DNA of 64,000 bases from NCBI RefSeq assembly GCF_017309585.1, contig NZ_CP071321.1:3596001-3660000 (forward strand), given 5' to 3'. A program made the translations under genes and the position numbers. Below the pieces are notes generated by a model. The model saw nothing but the letters and a program-made list of their open reading frames with translations, made no database searches and was not told the origin of the DNA. This document shows positions 8,989-17,792 of the stretch, piece by piece; position 1 is the stretch's first letter; every line of letters starts with the position of its first letter. Source of the stretch: Nitrogeniibacter aestuarii. Lineage in GTDB: Bacteria; Pseudomonadota; Gammaproteobacteria; Burkholderiales; Rhodocyclaceae.

Positions 8989-11900
8989 GTGAACACCACC
9001 GCCACCCAGCGCATCATCAAGATCCGACGCGACTACAACGCCTGGGTCGCCAACGAAACCCTTGAAGACTACGCCCTCCGGTTCGCCCCCCGCAGCTTCC
9101 GCAAGTGGTCCTTTTTCCGCATCGCCAATACCGCGCTGGGGGCCGTCTCCTTTCTGGCCCTCGACGCCATCGGCGCCGCGTTGATGATGAACTGGGGGTT
9201 CGCCAATGCCGCCTGGGCGCTGGCGATCGTGGCCCTGGTCATCCTGCTCACCGGCCTGCCCATCAGCTACTACGCCGCGCGCCACGGCATCGACATGGAC
9301 CTGCTCACCCGTGGCGCCGGTTTCGGCTACATCGGCTCGACGATCACCTCGCTGATCTACGCCAGCTTCACCTTCATCTTCTTTGCCATCGAAGCGGCCA
9401 TCATGGCGCTGGCCATCCAGCTGCTGTTCGATGTCTCGCTCTTCTGGGGCTATCTGATCAGCGCCATCGTGATCGTTCCAATCGTCTCCCACGGCATCAC
9501 CTGGATCAGCCGGCTGCAGGCGTGGACCCAACCGTTCTGGCTGATCCTGCAGATCACCCCCTTCCTGGCGGTGTTGCTGCTGATGCCGGACGTGACCGAA
9601 CAGTTCACCAGCTTTCGCGGCTACCACGGGGACTCGGTCAATCTGCTGGCCATCGGCGCGGGCATGACCGTGGCCTTCTCGCTGATCGCCCAGATCGGCG
9701 AGCAGGTGGACTTCCTGCGCTTCCTGCCGCCCAAGACGCCCGCCAATGACCGCGCCTGGTGGGCCGCCGTGCTGGCCGCGGGACCGGGCTGGATCCTGCC
9801 CGGCGTGGCCAAGATGTTCGGTGGCGGCCTGCTCGCCTTTCTGGCGCTTCAGCAGATGATTCCGCCGGAGCGCGCGGTCGAGCCCACCCAGATGTATCTG
9901 GTGGCCTTCCAGCAAATGCTCGGCGATCCGGGCACGGCGCTGGTGGTGGCCGCCATCTTCGTCATCATCTGCCAGGTGAAGATCAACGTCACCAATGCCT
10001 ATGCCGGTTCGCTGGCCTGGTCGAACTTCTTCTCGCGGCTCACCCACAGCCACCCCGGGCGCGTGGTTTGGCTGGTGTTCAACGTGGCCATTGCCTTCGC
10101 GCTCATGGTGCTCGGCGTGTTCGAAGCGCTCGAACACGTGCTCGGCATCTACTCGAACGTGGCGGTTGCGTGGATTGGCGCGGTGGTGGCCGATCTGGTG
10201 GTCAACAAACCCCTCGGGCTCTCGCCCAAGGGCATTGAGTTCCGCCGGGCGTATCTGTACAACGTCAATCCGGTGGGCGTGGTGGCCATGCTGGCCGGCT
10301 CGATTCTCGCCATGGTGGCCTACGGCGGGCAGTTTGGCCCCCTGCCCCAGGCCTTCGCCCCGCTGATCGCGCTGACCACCGCCTTCTGCCTGGCCCCGCT
10401 CATCGCCTGGGCCACCCGCGGCCGCTACTACATCGCCCGCCCGGTCACGACCCACTGGCGCCCGGGCGAGTCGGTCACCTGCGTGGTATGCAGCAACACC
10501 TTCGAGTCGGAAGACATGGCCGGCTGCCCCGCCTACGGCGGGCCGATCTGCTCCCTGTGCTGCACGCTCGAAGCGCGCTGCGCGGATCGCTGCAAACCCA
10601 CCCCGCCGCTGCTCGACCGTCTGCGCCAGCGCCTGGAGAACATCCTCCCGGAGGCTGTCCCGGGCAGCTACGTGCGACGGCTGGGGATGTTCGCCATGGT
10701 GTTCACCGTCGGCACGCTGATCATCTCCGCGCTGGTCGGTCTGGTGTATCAGCAGGAGCTGCTGGCCGCCCGCAATGGCGACACCGACATCGCCACGGCT
10801 TTTTCACGGATCTACTGGATCCTGCTGCTGATCCTCGCCGTCACCGCCTGGTGGATGGTGCTCACCCAGGAGAGCCGCAAGGTGGCGCAGCTCGAAAGCG
10901 AACGCCAGACCCATCTGCTGCTGCAGGAGATCAGCGCCCACGAGCGCACCGACGCCGAGCTGCAGCGGGCCAAGGACGTGGCCGAGCGGGCCAATGCGGC
11001 CAAAAGCCGCTATGTGCGCGGCATCAGTCATGAGCTGCGCACGCCGCTCAACACCATTCTCGGTTACGCCCAGATCCTGCTCAATGCGCCGCCCGATGCC
11101 CGCCCGCGACGCGACGCCCTGGGCACCATCCAGCGCAGCGGCGAACACCTCATGGCCCTGATCGATGGCCTGGTGGACATCGCGCGCATCGAAGCAGGGC
11201 GACTCACCATCGAGCGCCGCGAGCTGCGTTTCTCGGAGTTCCTCGCGCATGTGGACAACATGTTCCGGCTCGAGGCGGGGCGCAAGAATCTCGGCTTCAG
11301 CCTGACGCTCAGCCCCCATCTGCCCGAGGTGGTGCTCGCTGACGAAAGCCGCCTGCGCCAGATCCTGATCAACCTGCTGTCGAACGCCGTGCGCTACACC
11401 CGCGAGGGTGAAGTCCGCCTGTCCGTGAGCTATCACGCCGAGATGGCGCGCTTCGAGATTGCCGATACCGGCTGCGGCATTCCGGCCGATGCCCTGTCGA
11501 CCATCTTCCTGCCCTTCGAGCGCGGCGCGCAGACTGCGGACACCCCGGGCACCGGCCTCGGCCTGCCCATCACCCAGTTGCTCGTCGAACTCATGGGCGG
11601 CCAGATATCGGTGGACAGCACGCCCGGGCAGGGCAGCGTGTTCACCGTCAAGCTCTACCTGCCCCGCGTCGTGGCGCCCACCATCGCCCGCCGGCCAGAG
11701 CGTGAGATCGACGGCTATGAAGGCCCGAGACGCCATCTGCTGGTCGTCGACGACCAGCCCGACCAGCGTCAACTCCTGGTGGATCTGCTCGAGCCGAAGG
11801 GCTTTCTGATCGATGAAGCGAACGGCGGCGAGCAGGCATTGCAGATGACCTCGATCGTCCGCTACGACGCCGTCCTGCTCGACGTGAACATGCCCGATCT

Positions 11901-12363
11901 GGACGGCTGGTCGGTCAGTCGCCGGCTGCGCGAGCAGGGCTTTGGCCAGGGCATCATCATGGTCTCGGCAGAAGCCCACGAGAACACCCCCCAGCACCGC
12001 AAGGCGGCCGGCTGCAACGACTTCGTGGTCAAACCCGTGCTCGAGAGCAGCCTGTGCGCGGCCCTGCAAAAACACCTCCAACTCAGCTGGACCTTCACCC
12101 CGGCCGCGCCCCCGGCACCCACGCCCGCAGTCGAGGCGCCGGCCCCCGAGCCCGTTCGCGCCGCCGACCCGCCCATTGGCGCGGAGCACATCGACCAACT
12201 GCAACAGCTGGCGCGGATCGGGCACCTCAAAGGCATCGAAGATCATTTCGACCGCCTGGGCGCATCGCGTCCGGAACTGAAGGATTTCATTGATAACCTG
12301 AGGCCCTTGATTCATGCATTCCGTTTCGACGACCTCATCGACCGGCTCGAGGCCGCTCGCTGA
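8989..12363 (+). CDS. NCS1 permease-like sensor fused to hybrid histidine kinase
   Basis: About 1124 aa. Residues 20-490 form a full purine-cytosine permease (NCS1)-like domain with about twelve membrane segments and RGAGFGYIGSTITS. Residues 496-540 form a Cys-rich module with about nine Cys (VTCVVCSNTF, CSLCCTLEARC), probably metal binding. Two further membrane segments follow at 562-624, then a coiled coil, HisKA with H-box SHELRTPLN near 677, an ATPase with DTGCGIP and GTGLGLP, and a receiver (VDDQ, LLDVNMPD, K in VKPV) from about 917. A short helical C-terminal domain ends it. The architecture parallels CbrA-type transporter kinases. Starts at 8905 or 8968 are possible; GTG 8989 has AAGG upstream and leaves the family's usual N-terminus. 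The next gene starts 2 nt after the stop. Confidence 0.9.
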   Translation: MNTTATQRIIKIRRDYNAWVANETLEDYALRFAPRSFRKWSFFRIANTALGAVSFLALDAIGAALMMNWGFANAAWALAIVALVILLTGLPISYYAARHGIDMDLLTRGAGFGYIGSTITSLIYASFTFIFFAIEAAIMALAIQLLFDVSLFWGYLISAIVIVPIVSHGITWISRLQAWTQPFWLILQITPFLAVLLLMPDVTEQFTSFRGYHGDSVNLLAIGAGMTVAFSLIAQIGEQVDFLRFLPPKTPANDRAWWAAVLAAGPGWILPGVAKMFGGGLLAFLALQQMIPPERAVEPTQMYLVAFQQMLGDPGTALVVAAIFVIICQVKINVTNAYAGSLAWSNFFSRLTHSHPGRVVWLVFNVAIAFALMVLGVFEALEHVLGIYSNVAVAWIGAVVADLVVNKPLGLSPKGIEFRRAYLYNVNPVGVVAMLAGSILAMVAYGGQFGPLPQAFAPLIALTTAFCLAPLIAWATRGRYYIARPVTTHWRPGESVTCVVCSNTFESEDMAGCPAYGGPICSLCCTLEARCADRCKPTPPLLDRLRQRLENILPEAVPGSYVRRLGMFAMVFTVGTLIISALVGLVYQQELLAARNGDTDIATAFSRIYWILLLILAVTAWWMVLTQESRKVAQLESERQTHLLLQEISAHERTDAELQRAKDVAERANAAKSRYVRGISHELRTPLNTILGYAQILLNAPPDARPRRDALGTIQRSGEHLMALIDGLVDIARIEAGRLTIERRELRFSEFLAHVDNMFRLEAGRKNLGFSLTLSPHLPEVVLADESRLRQILINLLSNAVRYTREGEVRLSVSYHAEMARFEIADTGCGIPADALSTIFLPFERGAQTADTPGTGLGLPITQLLVELMGGQISVDSTPGQGSVFTVKLYLPRVVAPTIARRPEREIDGYEGPRRHLLVVDDQPDQRQLLVDLLEPKGFLIDEANGGEQALQMTSIVRYDAVLLDVNMPDLDGWSVSRRLREQGFGQGIIMVSAEAHENTPQHRKAAGCNDFVVKPVLESSLCAALQKHLQLSWTFTPAAPPAPTPAVEAPAPEPVRAADPPIGAEHIDQLQQLARIGHLKGIEDHFDRLGASRPELKDFIDNLRPLIHAFRFDDLIDRLEAAR

Positions 12364-12364
12364 C

Positions 12365-13240
12365 ATGCCCACCGACACTGAGCGCCGCGATGTGGTCCTG
12401 CTTGTTGACGATGCGCCGGACAGCCTGCGCATGCTGGCCGCCGCGCTCGAAGATGAAGGCTTCACCGTGCTAGTGGCCACCGACGGCCAGCGCGCGCTCG
12501 AGCGTCTGGACCACGTGATTCCCAACGTCGTCCTGCTCGACGCCCGCATGCCCGGCATGGACGGATTCGAAACCTGCCGGCGCCTGCGCGAGCACCCCGA
12601 CATGGCAGCGGTGCCCATCCTGTTCATGACCGGTATGGGGGACACCGACAGTGTGGTCGAGGGCCTGGATGCGGGTGGCAACGATTATCTGGTCAAACCC
12701 GTGCTGCCGGCCGAACTGTCGGCCCGGATTCGCGCCCATCTGCGCGTGGCGCGCAAGACCACGTCCGCCTTCGCGGCACTGGACGCCACCGGCATGGCGC
12801 TGGCCAGCTTCGACCAGAACGGCCGGCTCGAATGGGCCACGCCCAGCGCGCGGGCCTTGCTGGACCAGCCCTCGGTCGATATCACCGAGGCGGTGCGTCA
12901 ATGGCTCGCCGGACCCAGCCATCATCCCCTCGAAGTCCAGGTGGGCTGCGGTCGCCTGGCCTGCCGAAGCCTTGGTCGCAGCAGCCGCGGCCTGACCCTG
13001 ACCCAGCTCGACCCGATGGCGGATGAGTCCCGCCCGCGGGCGGCGGAACTCACCCCGCGCGAGACCGATGTGCTCGAATGGGTGGCCAAGGGCAAGACCA
13101 ATCGCGACATCGGCGACATCCTCGGTATGAGCCCGCGAACGGTCAACAAACACCTGGAACACATCTACGCCAAGCTCGGGGTCGAGACCCGCACGGCCGC
13201 CGTCGCCCAGTTCGATCGCCTGCAGCAGAACCGCCAATAA
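12365..13240 (+). CDS. LuxR-family response regulator, partner of the NCS1-type kinase
   Basis: A 291-aa response regulator. Residues 10-125 are a receiver with acidic pair DD, phospho-acceptor in VVLLDARMPG and Lys in YLVKPV. A middle region of about 90 residues has no recognised domain. Residues 227-285 form a LuxR/GerE helix-turn-helix (ELTPRETDVLEWVAKGKTN). The ATG begins 2 nt after the kinase stop, so the two are translationally coupled and almost certainly form a phosphorelay. The likely target is the divergent urt-fmd operon. Confidence 0.9.
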   Translation: MPTDTERRDVVLLVDDAPDSLRMLAAALEDEGFTVLVATDGQRALERLDHVIPNVVLLDARMPGMDGFETCRRLREHPDMAAVPILFMTGMGDTDSVVEGLDAGGNDYLVKPVLPAELSARIRAHLRVARKTTSAFAALDATGMALASFDQNGRLEWATPSARALLDQPSVDITEAVRQWLAGPSHHPLEVQVGCGRLACRSLGRSSRGLTLTQLDPMADESRPRAAELTPRETDVLEWVAKGKTNRDIGDILGMSPRTVNKHLEHIYAKLGVETRTAAVAQFDRLQQNRQ

Positions 13241-13306
13241 GACAGCGCAAGCGAAACCGAAAAGCCCTAAAATCGGGCCACTCAAAAATCCGGATTCAGG
13301 TGTTCC

Positions 13307-13798
13307 ATGATTGAAAAACTGCTTGAGCGCGCCATGTATGCCTCCCGATGGCTACTCGCGCCGCTCTATTTCGGCCTGAGCCTCACCGTGCTCGCGCTGG
13401 TGCTCAAATTCTTCCAGGAGCTGGCCCACATCCTGCCCCACGTGTTCGAAATTGCCGAGACGGATTTGATCCTGACCATCCTGTCGCTGATCGACATGGC
13501 ACTGGTCGGTGGTCTGCTGGTGATGGTGATGCTCTCCAGCTACGAGAACTTCGTCTCCCAGCTGGATATTGATGAAGGTAGCGAAAAGCTCAGCTGGCTC
13601 GGGAAAATGGATTCGTCCAGCCTCAAGAACAAGGTCGCGGCATCCATTGTGGCAATCTCGTCGATTCATCTGCTCAAGATTTTCATGAACGCGCAGAACA
13701 TCGATTATGTTCACTTGAAATGGTACGTCATCATTCACATGACTTTCGTGGCCTCAGCCTTCGCCATGGGCCTCCTCGACAAACTCACCAAGCACTGA
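13307..13798 (+). CDS. YqhA/UPF0114 family membrane protein
   Basis: A 163-aa inner-membrane protein with about four hydrophobic segments. The opening MIEKLLERAMYASRWLLAP and the LIDMALVGGLLVMVMLSSYENFVS region are characteristic of UPF0114 (YqhA). The function of this widely conserved family is not known to me. Its TGA stop overlaps the ATG of the next gene (TGATG). Confidence 0.88.
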   Translation: MIEKLLERAMYASRWLLAPLYFGLSLTVLALVLKFFQELAHILPHVFEIAETDLILTILSLIDMALVGGLLVMVMLSSYENFVSQLDIDEGSEKLSWLGKMDSSSLKNKVAASIVAISSIHLLKIFMNAQNIDYVHLKWYVIIHMTFVASAFAMGLLDKLTKH

Positions 13799-14025
13799 TG
13801 GCCGACGCCTTCACCCGCCGCCTCGCCTCGCACCCCGAGGCCGAAGCGGCGATCGAAGAAATCCTCCAGGCCCTCGGTCCCCGTGCCGAGGGCTTTCGCC
13901 CGCCGCCCCCGGCGCCCACCACCTGTTGCGGCCGCGGCTGCAACGGCTGCGTGTGGGAGGGCTATTTCACCGCGCTGGCCTTCTGGCGCGAAGACGCCCA
14001 CGCCCGCCTCACGGCGGGGGAATGA
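13798..14025 (+). CDS. Oxidoreductase-like domain protein (PF09791 type), small Cys-rich
   Basis: A 75-aa protein whose core reads PTTCCGRGCNGCVWEGYF, the CCGxGCxxCVW motif of the Oxidored-like family. Such proteins are short and their biochemical role is not established; the name comes from fusions to oxidoreductases. The start overlaps the stop of the yqhA-like gene by one base, implying translational coupling. Its 3' end overlaps the convergent oxidase gene by 17 bp. Confidence 0.8.
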   Translation: MADAFTRRLASHPEAEAAIEEILQALGPRAEGFRPPPPAPTTCCGRGCNGCVWEGYFTALAFWREDAHARLTAGE

Positions 14026-15409
14026 CCCGGCCCGGGTTGAGAATGCCTTTCGGATCGAGCGCCTGCTTGAGCGTGCGCATCAGGTCCAGCTCGGCGGCCG
14101 TGCGGCAGCGGTTCAGCCAGCCCTGCTTTTCCAGTCCGATCCCATGCTCGGCGGACACCGAGCCATGGCGCGTGGTCAGGGGTGCATAGACCAGCGCATC
14201 CGATGCGGCATGGGTGGCGTTGTCGTCCTGCGGCTGGATGAACAGGTGCAGGTTGCCATCGGCCAGATGGCCGAAGATGATGGTGCGCCCATCCGGCCAC
14301 GTGCCGGCGGTCGAGGCCTGCACCTCGGCCGCATAGCCCGCCATCTCGCGGATGGGCAGGCTCACGTCGTACAGATAGGTGGTGCGATTGGCCATCATGA
14401 ACTCGAAGTTCTCGCGGATATCCCACAGCGCGCGGCGCTCGCTCTCTGATTGCGGAATCACGGCATCAAGGATGAGCCCCTGCTCCATGGCCGCCTCAAG
14501 CACCTGCTCGAAGCGCACCGCATCGGCCGCCGGGTCGGCGCCTTCGGCTTCCATCAACACATAGAACGGGTAATCGCGCGCCAGCGGCGGGCGATGCCCG
14601 CCCGGCTCGGTGGCGGCCAGATAGTAGTTGTCCCACATCACTTCGAAGGCACTGAGCGTACCGGCCATCTCGCGCTGCATGCGCCCGAGCAAGGTTGTGA
14701 CTTCCTCGAAGGTCTGAAGCGCCACCATGGCCGTGTTGCGACTGGAGGGCAGCGGGTGCAGTCGCACCACCACCCGGGTAACCACGCCCAGCGCACCCTC
14801 GGTCCCGATCATCAGCTGCTTGATGTCGAATCCCGCGTTGTTCTTGAGCATGTGATTCATGCTCGAGACCACGGTGCCATCGGCCAGCACTGCTTCGAGC
14901 CCCAGCACCTGGGCGCGCATCATGCCGTAGCGCAGCACATTGATGCCTCCGGCGTTGGTCGCCACATTACCGCCAATGGTGCAACTGCCCCGGGCGCCCA
15001 GATCGACGGCATACAGCAGCCCATGCTCGCGGGCCGCTTCCTGGAGGCTCTGCATGGTGACCCCGGCCTGCACGGTAGCCGTCGCGCCGATCGGGTCGAT
15101 GGCCTCGATCGCGCGCATGCGCTCGGTGGACAGGGCAATCTCGCCGGTCTGGGCATCCGCGCCCATGGAGCAACCGGTCACCCCGCCCTGCGTCACCACC
15201 GGGTGGCCCGCCGCATGACATGCCGCCAGCACCCGGGAGACCTCCCCGGTCGTGCGTGGGCGCACGATGGCGCGCGCCTGGTGCGGCCGGGCGTCCCAGA
15301 AACTGGTCGCCCGCTGCGCCACCTCAGCGCCTTCGATCACGCCTCCGTCGCCCAGCAGGGCCTTGAGTTCTTCGAGCAGTGCGTGCACCCGGTCTCTCCG
15401 TCGATCCAT
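14009..15409 (-). CDS. FAD-linked oxidase, GlcD/D-lactate dehydrogenase type
   Basis: A 466-aa flavoprotein. The N-terminal FAD_binding_4 domain shows AIVRPRTTGEV, VVTQGGVTG and GGNVATNAGGINVLRYGM. The C-terminal FAD-oxidase_C domain has FGHLADGNLHL and SVSAEHGIGLEKQGWL, the metal- and substrate-binding segment of 2-hydroxyacid dehydrogenases. It oxidises a 2-hydroxy acid such as D-lactate, D-2-hydroxyglutarate or glycolate; the exact substrate cannot be read from sequence. The start at MDRRRDRV is chosen because the upstream extension does not resemble the family. It is convergent with the preceding small gene. Confidence 0.85.
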   Translation of the reverse strand: MDRRRDRVHALLEELKALLGDGGVIEGAEVAQRATSFWDARPHQARAIVRPRTTGEVSRVLAACHAAGHPVVTQGGVTGCSMGADAQTGEIALSTERMRAIEAIDPIGATATVQAGVTMQSLQEAAREHGLLYAVDLGARGSCTIGGNVATNAGGINVLRYGMMRAQVLGLEAVLADGTVVSSMNHMLKNNAGFDIKQLMIGTEGALGVVTRVVVRLHPLPSSRNTAMVALQTFEEVTTLLGRMQREMAGTLSAFEVMWDNYYLAATEPGGHRPPLARDYPFYVLMEAEGADPAADAVRFEQVLEAAMEQGLILDAVIPQSESERRALWDIRENFEFMMANRTTYLYDVSLPIREMAGYAAEVQASTAGTWPDGRTIIFGHLADGNLHLFIQPQDDNATHAASDALVYAPLTTRHGSVSAEHGIGLEKQGWLNRCRTAAELDLMRTLKQALDPKGILNPGRVIPPP

Positions 15410-15531
15410 GGCAAATGTGATCAATCTATGAGGACGTTCGCCCAAATGCAATCGGGACTCACCCGCAGCGGTTTGCGCCCCACAGCCTTTGCGGCACAAT
15501 GGACCGTATCGATGCCACGAGGAACCCCTGC

Positions 15532-16005
15532 ATGCCTGAAAAGAGCGCGCACCACTTGCTCGACGCAGCACGCGCTGCTGCCTCGGCCGACGATCACACC
15601 ACGTCCATGCAGCAGCTGAAGGCAGCGGCGGAAACCTTTCCGGATGACGCCGAAGTGGCTTACGCCCTGGGCGCCGAATTTGGCTATGTGGAACTGTTCG
15701 ACGCGGCAGAGACGCAAATGCAGCGCGCACTGGCGCTTGACGGCCAGCTGCACGCCGCGCGCTTTCACCTGGGCTTGCTGATGATCACGCGCAGCCGCTT
15801 CGAAGAGGCCATGCATACCTGGATGGCGCTGGAGACACTGCCGGACACGAGCGCACTCAAGCAGTACAAACGAGCCTTCGATGCCCTCGCCCAGGATGAT
15901 TTCGCCCCCGCCCGAACGCATATCGACACCGGTTTGAAGGCCGAGGGCAGCACCCCGGAGATCGACGAGCAGATGCACCGGCTGCGCGCCAGTCTGCCCG
16001 CCTGA
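15532..16005 (+). CDS. TPR-repeat protein
   Basis: A 157-aa soluble helical protein. It has tetratricopeptide-like repeats: alternating helices with A-x-Y-x-L-G and A-R-F-H-L-G patterns about 34 residues apart. GAGGAA is placed 8 nt before the ATG at 15532, which is therefore preferred over an in-frame ATG at 15499. It has no signal peptide. The role is unknown; TPRs mediate protein-protein contacts. It lies divergent from the FAD oxidase and converges on the diguanylate cyclase with a 12-bp gap. Confidence 0.75.
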   Translation: MPEKSAHHLLDAARAAASADDHTTSMQQLKAAAETFPDDAEVAYALGAEFGYVELFDAAETQMQRALALDGQLHAARFHLGLLMITRSRFEEAMHTWMALETLPDTSALKQYKRAFDALAQDDFAPARTHIDTGLKAEGSTPEIDEQMHRLRASLPA

Positions 16006-16017
16006 GACCGGCATCGC

Positions 16018-17067
16018 TCAGGCGAAGCACACCCGGTTCTTGCCCCGGCGCTTGGCCTCGTACATGGCGCGATCGGACGACTTGAGCAGGCGCTCGCCAT
16101 CGACCGGGTGATCGCCACTCCATGTCACGACGCCCACGCTGGCGCCAATGCCGGCCGGATCCGAAGGGCCCAGCTGAATCAGCCCGACCCGCTCGATGAT
16201 GTGCCGAGCCACGGTTTCGCTGTGCGCCGAGTCCTCACCCTCGACGAGCACGGCAAATTCGTCACCACCGAGCCGCCCCACCACGTCGGTGGAACGCACC
16301 GCGGCCTGCAAGGCCTCGGCCACCTCCACCAGCAGTCGGTCGCCGGCATCATGACCGCGCTGGTCGTTTACGGTCTTGAAGTCGTCCAGATCGATGAACA
16401 TGAGACAGCCACTGGAGCCACTGGCCAGCACCGCATCGAGGGTCAGCAGAAAGCCGTGGCGGTTGAGCACACCGGTCAGATGGTCGACGCGGGAGAACAG
16501 CTCGAACTGATGGGCGCGCAACTCGGCCGCGCGCTCGCGTGCGCGCATGGCGGAGGCCAGTTTGAGGGCGTATGCCGGCAGGATCGAATTACAGGCAAGC
16601 ACGCCAATCGCCATGTAGGGGTGCTTCGACCAGTAGGCGCTGGCGATCATTGCCATGGACTGGAACAGCACGGCAGCCGAGATCGAGCGCAGCGCATAGC
16701 GGTTGCCGAAGCGCAGCCCGTACCCGAGCGTGGCAAAGACCGGGCCCCAGAAGAACAGGCCATAGAGCTCGCCCACGGCGTAGCACATCCACGCGTTGAA
16801 CCCGTGATCTGCGAACAGGGCCAGATGGCGGCGGCCATCGGCCGACAACCAGCCGGGTCGGGCGGTCACGAACAGCCACCACAGCGCACTGAACGCGAGA
16901 AACGCACCGGCCGGCAACACCCCGGCCGCCGCCTGCCGGTGTTCGGTGAACAGCATTAGCGCCAGGATGATCAGCAGCACGCACAGTGCCGCCAGGCTGC
17001 GGGTTCGCACCTGATCGAGTTCCTTGCGGAATCCGGCATGAGGGAGATCGAGCGTGGCGGCAGACAT
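16018..17067 (-). CDS. Membrane-anchored diguanylate cyclase (GGDEF)
   Basis: A 349-aa protein with five or six hydrophobic segments in residues 20-170 followed by a GGDEF domain. The active site is an intact GGDEF, and RSTD five residues upstream matches the RxxD inhibitory I-site, so product feedback by c-di-GMP is expected. FIDLDDFKTVND is the usual metal-binding segment. It makes c-di-GMP from two GTP at the inner membrane. The signal sensed by the membrane part is unknown. Confidence 0.9.
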   Translation of the reverse strand: MSAATLDLPHAGFRKELDQVRTRSLAALCVLLIILALMLFTEHRQAAAGVLPAGAFLAFSALWWLFVTARPGWLSADGRRHLALFADHGFNAWMCYAVGELYGLFFWGPVFATLGYGLRFGNRYALRSISAAVLFQSMAMIASAYWSKHPYMAIGVLACNSILPAYALKLASAMRARERAAELRAHQFELFSRVDHLTGVLNRHGFLLTLDAVLASGSSGCLMFIDLDDFKTVNDQRGHDAGDRLLVEVAEALQAAVRSTDVVGRLGGDEFAVLVEGEDSAHSETVARHIIERVGLIQLGPSDPAGIGASVGVVTWSGDHPVDGERLLKSSDRAMYEAKRRGKNRVCFA

Positions 17068-17182
17068 GGCTCTGGCGTTCGGACAAAAACTGAAACGGGA
17101 GTTTAGGGAGAAGGCGTCGCAGCCGCCCGAGACTCAGGTAACGACCGTGACGCGCGCAACGACGCCATCCGACGGACGGTGT

Positions 17183-17782
17183 CTATCCGAGGAAGACCGG
17201 ATCGGAAAACACCAATGTGCCATCCCCACGCGCCATCAGATTGCCCGCACTCAGAATGTCGGGTCGTACTTGATAGTTCTCGATGAAGTTCGACAAGGCC
17301 ACCAGCGCACTGATCACCGAGGGCGGCAGGGCCGGCGGCGGATTGTCGATGAGGTGATACAGCGCCATGCGTCCCATCTCATCCCCCAGACGGGCAAACT
17401 GCTGGCAGCCCGACCAGTAGGCGGACATCATGCACTCGGCGTCACGGGCAGCCGCACTCCCGGGGGCCAGCGGCTCCAGCCGCTCCAGTTCCACCAGATG
17501 CATGACATAGCCGGTCGAAGCGCGACCGAGCACGCCATGATCCGCGTACACACGCGGAAAGTGGGGGCCATCGGGGCGGTCGTCGGCCGTGAGGAAGAAA
17601 TGGTCGGCCGGCGAACTTACCACCTTGAACACGCGTTCGGGCACAGGCCCGTGCAGGACGATGCTGTACTCCCCACGTGCGATTTCCGGCCGCCCGACCA
17701 ATAAGGGATGGTCGGGCACCGGATCCGGAAAGACCAGCTCACTGCGGCCGAATCGCTCCCGGGAATACGCCATGGTCTCCAT
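17183..17782 (-). CDS. Uncharacterised protein with a protein-kinase-like fold
   Basis: About 199 aa from METMAYSRERFG. I do not recognise a named family, but a kinase-like layout is visible. IARGEYSIVLHG resembles a glycine-loop strand, VFKVVS has a Lys in the position of the VAIK lysine, VELERLEPL resembles the hinge strand, PDILSAGNLM resembles a catalytic-loop D-x4-N, and LVFSDPVF resembles a DFG-equivalent. The remaining fold elements are minimal. It follows fabI closely on the same strand (10 bp gap), so the two may be co-transcribed. Substrate and activity are unknown. Confidence 0.6.
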   Translation of the reverse strand: METMAYSRERFGRSELVFPDPVPDHPLLVGRPEIARGEYSIVLHGPVPERVFKVVSSPADHFFLTADDRPDGPHFPRVYADHGVLGRASTGYVMHLVELERLEPLAPGSAAARDAECMMSAYWSGCQQFARLGDEMGRMALYHLIDNPPPALPPSVISALVALSNFIENYQVRPDILSAGNLMARGDGTLVFSDPVFLG

Positions 17783-17792
17783 GGCAGACAGC

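Noticed and set aside
10804..12681. 625-codon minus-strand frame across the sensor kinase
   Set aside because: It mirrors the kinase and receiver coding sequence on the plus strand and has low-complexity composition.
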